NCBI RefSeq assembly: GCF_003284725.1
Contig: NZ_PGTO01000024.1
Span: forward strand, 1-45,084
Reading direction: 5' to 3'
Origin: Paramagnetospirillum kuznetsovii
Lineage (GTDB): Bacteria; Pseudomonadota; Alphaproteobacteria; Rhodospirillales; Magnetospirillaceae
DNA: 45,084 bases
Shown: one piece after another, positions 37,601 through 43,600 of the stretch
Numbering within the stretch: the first letter of the stretch is position 1
Layout: each line of letters starts with the position of its first letter
Made by a program: the position numbers and the translations under genes
The notes under the pieces: model-generated
What the model was told of the DNA's origin: nothing
Databases searched by the model: none
Seen by the model: only the letters and a program-made list of their open reading frames with translations

Positions 37601-40600
37601 TCCGTGGACGAAGTCTTCCGATTGGCCCAGAACTCGATGGTGAAGTTATGGTTGGAAAGGTCGATGCCCTTGGCATGGACCGCGCCGGTCTCGCCGTCGA
37701 GGACGAGCGCGGTGCCGGAATGGCTGTAGGTCGCGTCATGGGCGCCGGTTTGGTCATGGGCGACGAGACCGGTCCCCTCGTCCAACTTCCAATACCCCAC
37801 CAGATGGGGCGCCGTGGCGGGAACATCCGTGCTCGCCACGTCGATCAGACGGCCGGCATCCAGGGCCGTGCTCCACAGCCGCACATCGGCGATGTCGCCG
37901 TGGAATCCTTCGCCGCCATTGGTACCGGCGGCGCCGATCACCATATTGCCGGGATGCGTCCCGAAATCACCAATGCCCATGGTGTTGTAGGGAAGGTCGT
38001 AATCGACCCCATCGACGGACAGATGCCAGACATTGTTGGCATGAACCAAGGCCACATGCTGCCACATCCCTACCGTCAGGCCGGCTGTGGTGCTGGCCCC
38101 CATCTGAGCGCCGCCGCACATGAAGCCGATCTTGCCGGTGCTTTCTTCCAGATAGATTCCGTAACCACTCCAACTGGGGTCGCCGTTATAGGCGATGAAT
38201 TGGGGATGGTCGTTGGTGGTCGAAGTCTTGCCGTCCCAGCGGACCCAGGCTTCCAGCGTCAGATCGCCGGTCACCGGAATGGCGTTGTCCGCAACCACCG
38301 CGATCTGGCCGGTATCGAAATGAGCAGACCGGTCCGGCGGCGCCGCCAGATGGGCATGCGCCCCCAGCACCATGTCGGAATAATTGTCGCCCACCAGATT
38401 GGCCGAGGTCGAAGCCGCGTCGTTGAAGGTCCAATGACCGATCAGATTGTCACTGGTGGTGTAATTGGACGGATGGGTGACCTGTTCCGCCGATTGGGCC
38501 ACGTTCCACAGTTTGACGTTGTCGATCATGGCGGTCAGCGACGAATCGCTGTTGCCGCTGTCGGGACCGACGAACAGCTTGGACGCGTTGGTCATGGTGC
38601 TGCTGGTGCCGCCCTTGGAACCGCTCGCCACGCCGTCGAGGTAAATGGTCGCCGTATTGCTAGAATAGGTGACCGCCACGTGATGCCAAGCGCCTGCCGT
38701 CGGCTGCGCCGAACCGCTGCCCACCGCCGACGAGGTTCCGACCACCAGATAGCCGTCGTCATTGACCTGCACATTCAGCAAGGTGCCGGAATTGTCGTAA
38801 TCCCGGAAGCTGAGAAGGCGCTGCGCCCCCTTCCCCGTCGTCTGGGGAAGATAGAAGTCGAACTCGACGGTCGCCTGATTCGTCGCGAAGTCTTGCGAAT
38901 TGATACTGGCGCTGGCTGCCGTTCCGACGCCATTGGTAATCAACACGCCGGTCCGTTCCGCCACGCCCGCCACACTGGTGTTGTCGGTGACGTTGACGGT
39001 GAAGCTTTTGGTCGTGGTGTGGTTTTCCGCGTCGGTGACCTGCACGCTGAACGTATCGGAGCCGTAGAAGCCGAGGTCAGGCGTGTAGGAGAAGACGCCG
39101 TCCGACTGCACATGCAAGGTGCCGCTATGGGGCAGGCCGCCGGTGACGGTGCCATAGGTCAGAGTCCCGCCATCCTGGTCGAATCCGACCACGTGACCGT
39201 TGAGGGCGACGCCCTCGCGGGTGGTCAGGGTGGCGGTGGCCGCATCCGGTTGCATGTGGATGGACTGGTATAGGTCTCCGGTAATCACCACTCCGGACTC
39301 ATGGCCGGTGGTATCGACGACAGTGCCGCCGGAGATGGTCCAATTGTCCAGCAGGCCCGGCTCGGTACCCGTCAGGCCGTGATTCATATCGGCGGCGATT
39401 TGGGCGTCGGTCCGGGGTGCCTCCCACAGCCGCACATCGGTGATATCGCCGACAAAGTCCGTCCCGAACGTCGCGCTGGCCGCCGCCAGTTGCAATCGCG
39501 GCGGCGCATTGCCCGAGGTATGGACGACCGGCGCCGTGGCCAACTCGCCATCGATGAACACTCTTATCGTCGGCAGGGAATCGATATCGTCATAGCTGTA
39601 GCTGTAGGCCACATGGTGCCATTGACCGTCAGCGATGACGGCGGTCGTTTCCCAGAGATTGTACTCCTCAGTGCCGGTTCCAATTCTGACCTGCAACAGG
39701 CCGCCCGCGCATAGGTTTAGGGTCGCGCTGGTATCGGGATCGGAGCCAACGGTAAATATCGTGCCGTATCCGGTCATATCCGAAGTACGGATCCACGCCT
39801 CGACGGTGTGCTCCGACAGGGCGAAGACATTGCCTGAGGTCACGCTGGTGCTGCCCGCGAACTCCAACGCCTCGGCCGGAGGCAACGCCAGATGGGCGCT
39901 GCCCGACAGGGTCAACGGATGCTGGCCGGTCAGATCGGTCAGGGAGTTGCCGTTGACCGGATCGAACGTCCAGGCCCCCACCAGCCCGCTCTCGGCGCCG
40001 GTATAGGTCGCCCCGGCGCCGCCTACCAATTCCGGCAATGTGCGGATCGTGTTCCACACCCGCACATTGTCGATCATGCCGTTGAGAACGCTGTTGCCCT
40101 GGTCGCCGATGCTGACGCTGTCTAGTGACTGCATCAGGGCATAATCCACATCGTAGGTGATGCCGCCATACACCATGCCATCGACCACGAAAGTGGCGGT
40201 GGACAACCCGGTGGAGAGGTTGTCGTCGATGGTCACGGCCACATGGTGCCAGACATCGGTGGAAATGGTCGCGTTGCCGATATGGACCGGCGAATAAGGA
40301 GGGTTCGGTTCGGAATAGCCGTTGTTCACATAAAGATGACCGGTGGTATCGACGCCGAACGACAGACCCACGCTGTTGGACCCGTGGCTGAACAGCCGGA
40401 TGAAGTCCTGCCTGGCCCCCAGTGACGACACATTGACGTCGCATTCAAAGGTCGCGGCGCCGTCAATGGTAAACTTACCGGTCCCAAGGAATGCGGTGGC
40501 CGACCCGGTGTCGCCGTCCAAGGCAAGCGCGGAATTGCGGGTCGCCAAGCCTTCCAACAGCGGCGCGTGGTTGCCATGGGGGGCTTGCAGCCTTGCCATG

Positions 40601-43600
40601 GCCGGTGTCGAGGTCAGGGTGCCATCGCTGACCGTATAGGTGATCAGATCGGAACCGCCGTATCCGTAATTGGGCGTATAGGTGAAGGCGCCGGTGGCCT
40701 GATCGAGCGTGATGGTGCCGTGGCCCGGCTCGTAGAGCAAGCTGTAGGTCAGGGCATGACCTTCGGGGTCGCTGCCGGTCAGTTGCCCATGCCCGGCGGC
40801 ATCCAGGGTCGGCGTGATGGCCGCGCGGTCGGAGATGACATACTCGCCGCCGGTGCCCAAGACGCCATCCAACTGGTGCAGGCTGGCATCCTTGACGGTG
40901 GTTCCACTGCCTTCGTCGAAGCGCCAATTGGCGACAAGCGCGGGCTCGTTGAAGACATTCAGCTCGCCGGTCATGCCAGCGGAAATCTGCGCCTCGGTCC
41001 GAACCCCGTTCCACACCCGCAGCTCGTCCATCAGCCCCTTGAAGTGGCTGTCGGGATTGTTCGGGCTTTCGCCGATATCGAAGATCGCGCCGGACGAAAC
41101 CGGCAGCGCCCCGGGGTCGAAGTCGAAGGTGTCGGCCGCGACCCCGTCGATATAGGTGACGGCGACACCGTTGGCGCTGTTGAAGCTGACCGCCACATTG
41201 TGCCAAGCGGCGTTGGTGAAGGTGACAGCGGCGGCACGGGAGGTCAGGGCCTGGCCGTCGAGGACGGGGGTGATGAAGAATGTGCCCGGATCCACTCCCT
41301 CGGTGATTTCCAGCGCATAGTCGGTCTTGATGGCCGTCATGCCCCGCGCCATGACCGTGTGGACGCGTTCGCCGCTGCCGACCCATTCCGGCAAGATCCA
41401 GGCTTCCAGCGTCATGGCATTGGTAAACGCCAGGGCCTTGGAGGTATCGGCGACCGAGAACCCGGCCGTATTTTCACCGTCAAAGCTCAGGACATAGCCT
41501 TCGCCGTTACCGGCGACAGGCGCTTGGTTGACCGCGGTGGTGGAAATGCTGATGGTGCTGGTGCCGCTGGTCAACTGGCCGTCCGACACCGTCACGGCAA
41601 ACGAGTCATTGGCCGAGCTCTGGCCGTCATTGATGTAGGTGACGCCGTTCTTGACGTTCTGGGTGGCGTAAAGATCGTAGCCGGTAAACTGGGATCCGAC
41701 ACTGGCCACCACGCCGTTGATGGTCACGGCTCCGTGGGTCGGCAGCGCGGTGATGGTGTAGACCAACTGATTGGGCTGCATGAAGACCGGCGTCGCGGTC
41801 TCGGCATCGGAGGCGATCAGGCCGGTGGACAGAACCGAGACATAGCCGCCCTGGTTGACCGAAAGGGCGCTGGCGGTACTGATGGTCGGCGCATGGTCGG
41901 TGCCGCTGAACACATGCATGTACAGATTGGCCGTGCCGGTGCCCCCGACACCATCCCAAATGCTGGTGGTAATGTAATCGGTTCCGGTGGTGCTGCCCGC
42001 GACGTATTTCACTTGGCCCTGGGCGATCTGCGCCTGGGTGAAGGTGCCGCCGCTGGTCAAGGCGGTGCCGTTGACCGTCAGGGTGCCGAAGCTCAATGTG
42101 GCGGAGCTGACCGAATAAATGATGTTGCTGGAATCGCCCGTCAGGCTATAGGTCAGGGTATCGCCATCGGAATCTGTGGCGACCGCCGAACCGTATAGGG
42201 GCGTATTGATATCGGTCTGCAGCAAGCTGGTGCCGGTGAACACCGGCGCATGGTTGAGGACCGTGACGGTTGGACCGACCATATCGGAACCCAGGATGCC
42301 GCCGGTCGCACCGGTCAACTGGATCACGGTGCCGTCCATGGCGCCGTTCTTGAACACAAGCCAGCCATCGGTGGTGTCGTGCATGAACACGGCGGTGGGA
42401 TTGGTCAGCCCGGTCAAGGTGGCGACGGTCGCGCTGAGCGTGCCCGACCAGGAGCGATAGACGAAGTCCAGGGTGCTTCCCGCCGCCGAAAGGTCGAGCT
42501 TGTCGGTGCCGGACTCGAAATCGGCGATCACCATGGGACTGCCCACGGTGCCCGCGTTGACGGCGATCACGAAGGTGTCCGCCCCGGCGCCGCCGGTCAC
42601 GGTGTCGCCGCCGGTCCCGGCGCTGATGGTGTCGTTGCCGCCGCCGCCGACGATGGTGGTCACCGAGGCGTCGGCCACCGTGTTGATCACGAGTTTGCCC
42701 GATGACCCGGATCCATCGATGGTGACGATACCCGCAGACCCGTTGGCAATGCTGCCCAGAGTCAGTGTTCCGGCCCCCACAAGCGACACGGTCTCGACGC
42801 CGGTCACATGGGAGAACGCGGAATCGGCGACAGTGCCGCCGTCGAGGACAAGATTGTCGTAGCCCGCCCCGCCGGTCACGGTATCCGCGCTGGTCAGGCC
42901 GTTATGCAGCTTGAAGGTGGTCGAACCGGAGGCGTAACCGATCAAGGTGTCGTCGCCGCCGGTCCCGGCGTCCAGCACGACCCCGTACCCGGCATGAAGG
43001 ACATCGGCGCCGCTGCCGCCGATCACGGTGGTCGACCCGTTGCTGGTATCCAGGGACACCGTCTTGCCATCGGAGAAGACGATGGAATCGACGCCGGAAA
43101 GCGTCATGCTCGCACCCGCCATGCCGCCGGTGAAGCCCACATTGACGGAGCCGGACGTATAGGCGGAGAAGACGGCCGCTGACTCAGTGGACAGCGCTTT
43201 GACAACGTCGATGCCCGCGCCGGCATTGAAATTGGTTTGGCCGGAACCGGCCGCCAAGGTAACGCCGTTAAAGTTGGCCGAGGTCTCCACCGTCATGTAA
43301 CCGGTGGTGGCGGAGGCGTCGATGGTGTTGACGCCGTTATAACGGCCAAGAGCGCCAAAGGTGACCGAGGAGGGAGTCGACCCCGTCAGAGTCAGGGTTT
43401 CGACACCGCTGAAAATACCCGCCACGGAATCCGTGATATTGCCAACATTGCTGACGATCACCTGATCCGTCCCCGACCCGCCGATGACGCTGGTCATGGT
43501 GATCAGGTCGGCTCCCGACACCTTGATGGTGTCGTTGCCGCTGCCCGCATCGACGATCGCGATGCCGTAGCCCACATTGATGACGTCGGCGGTGCCGGTC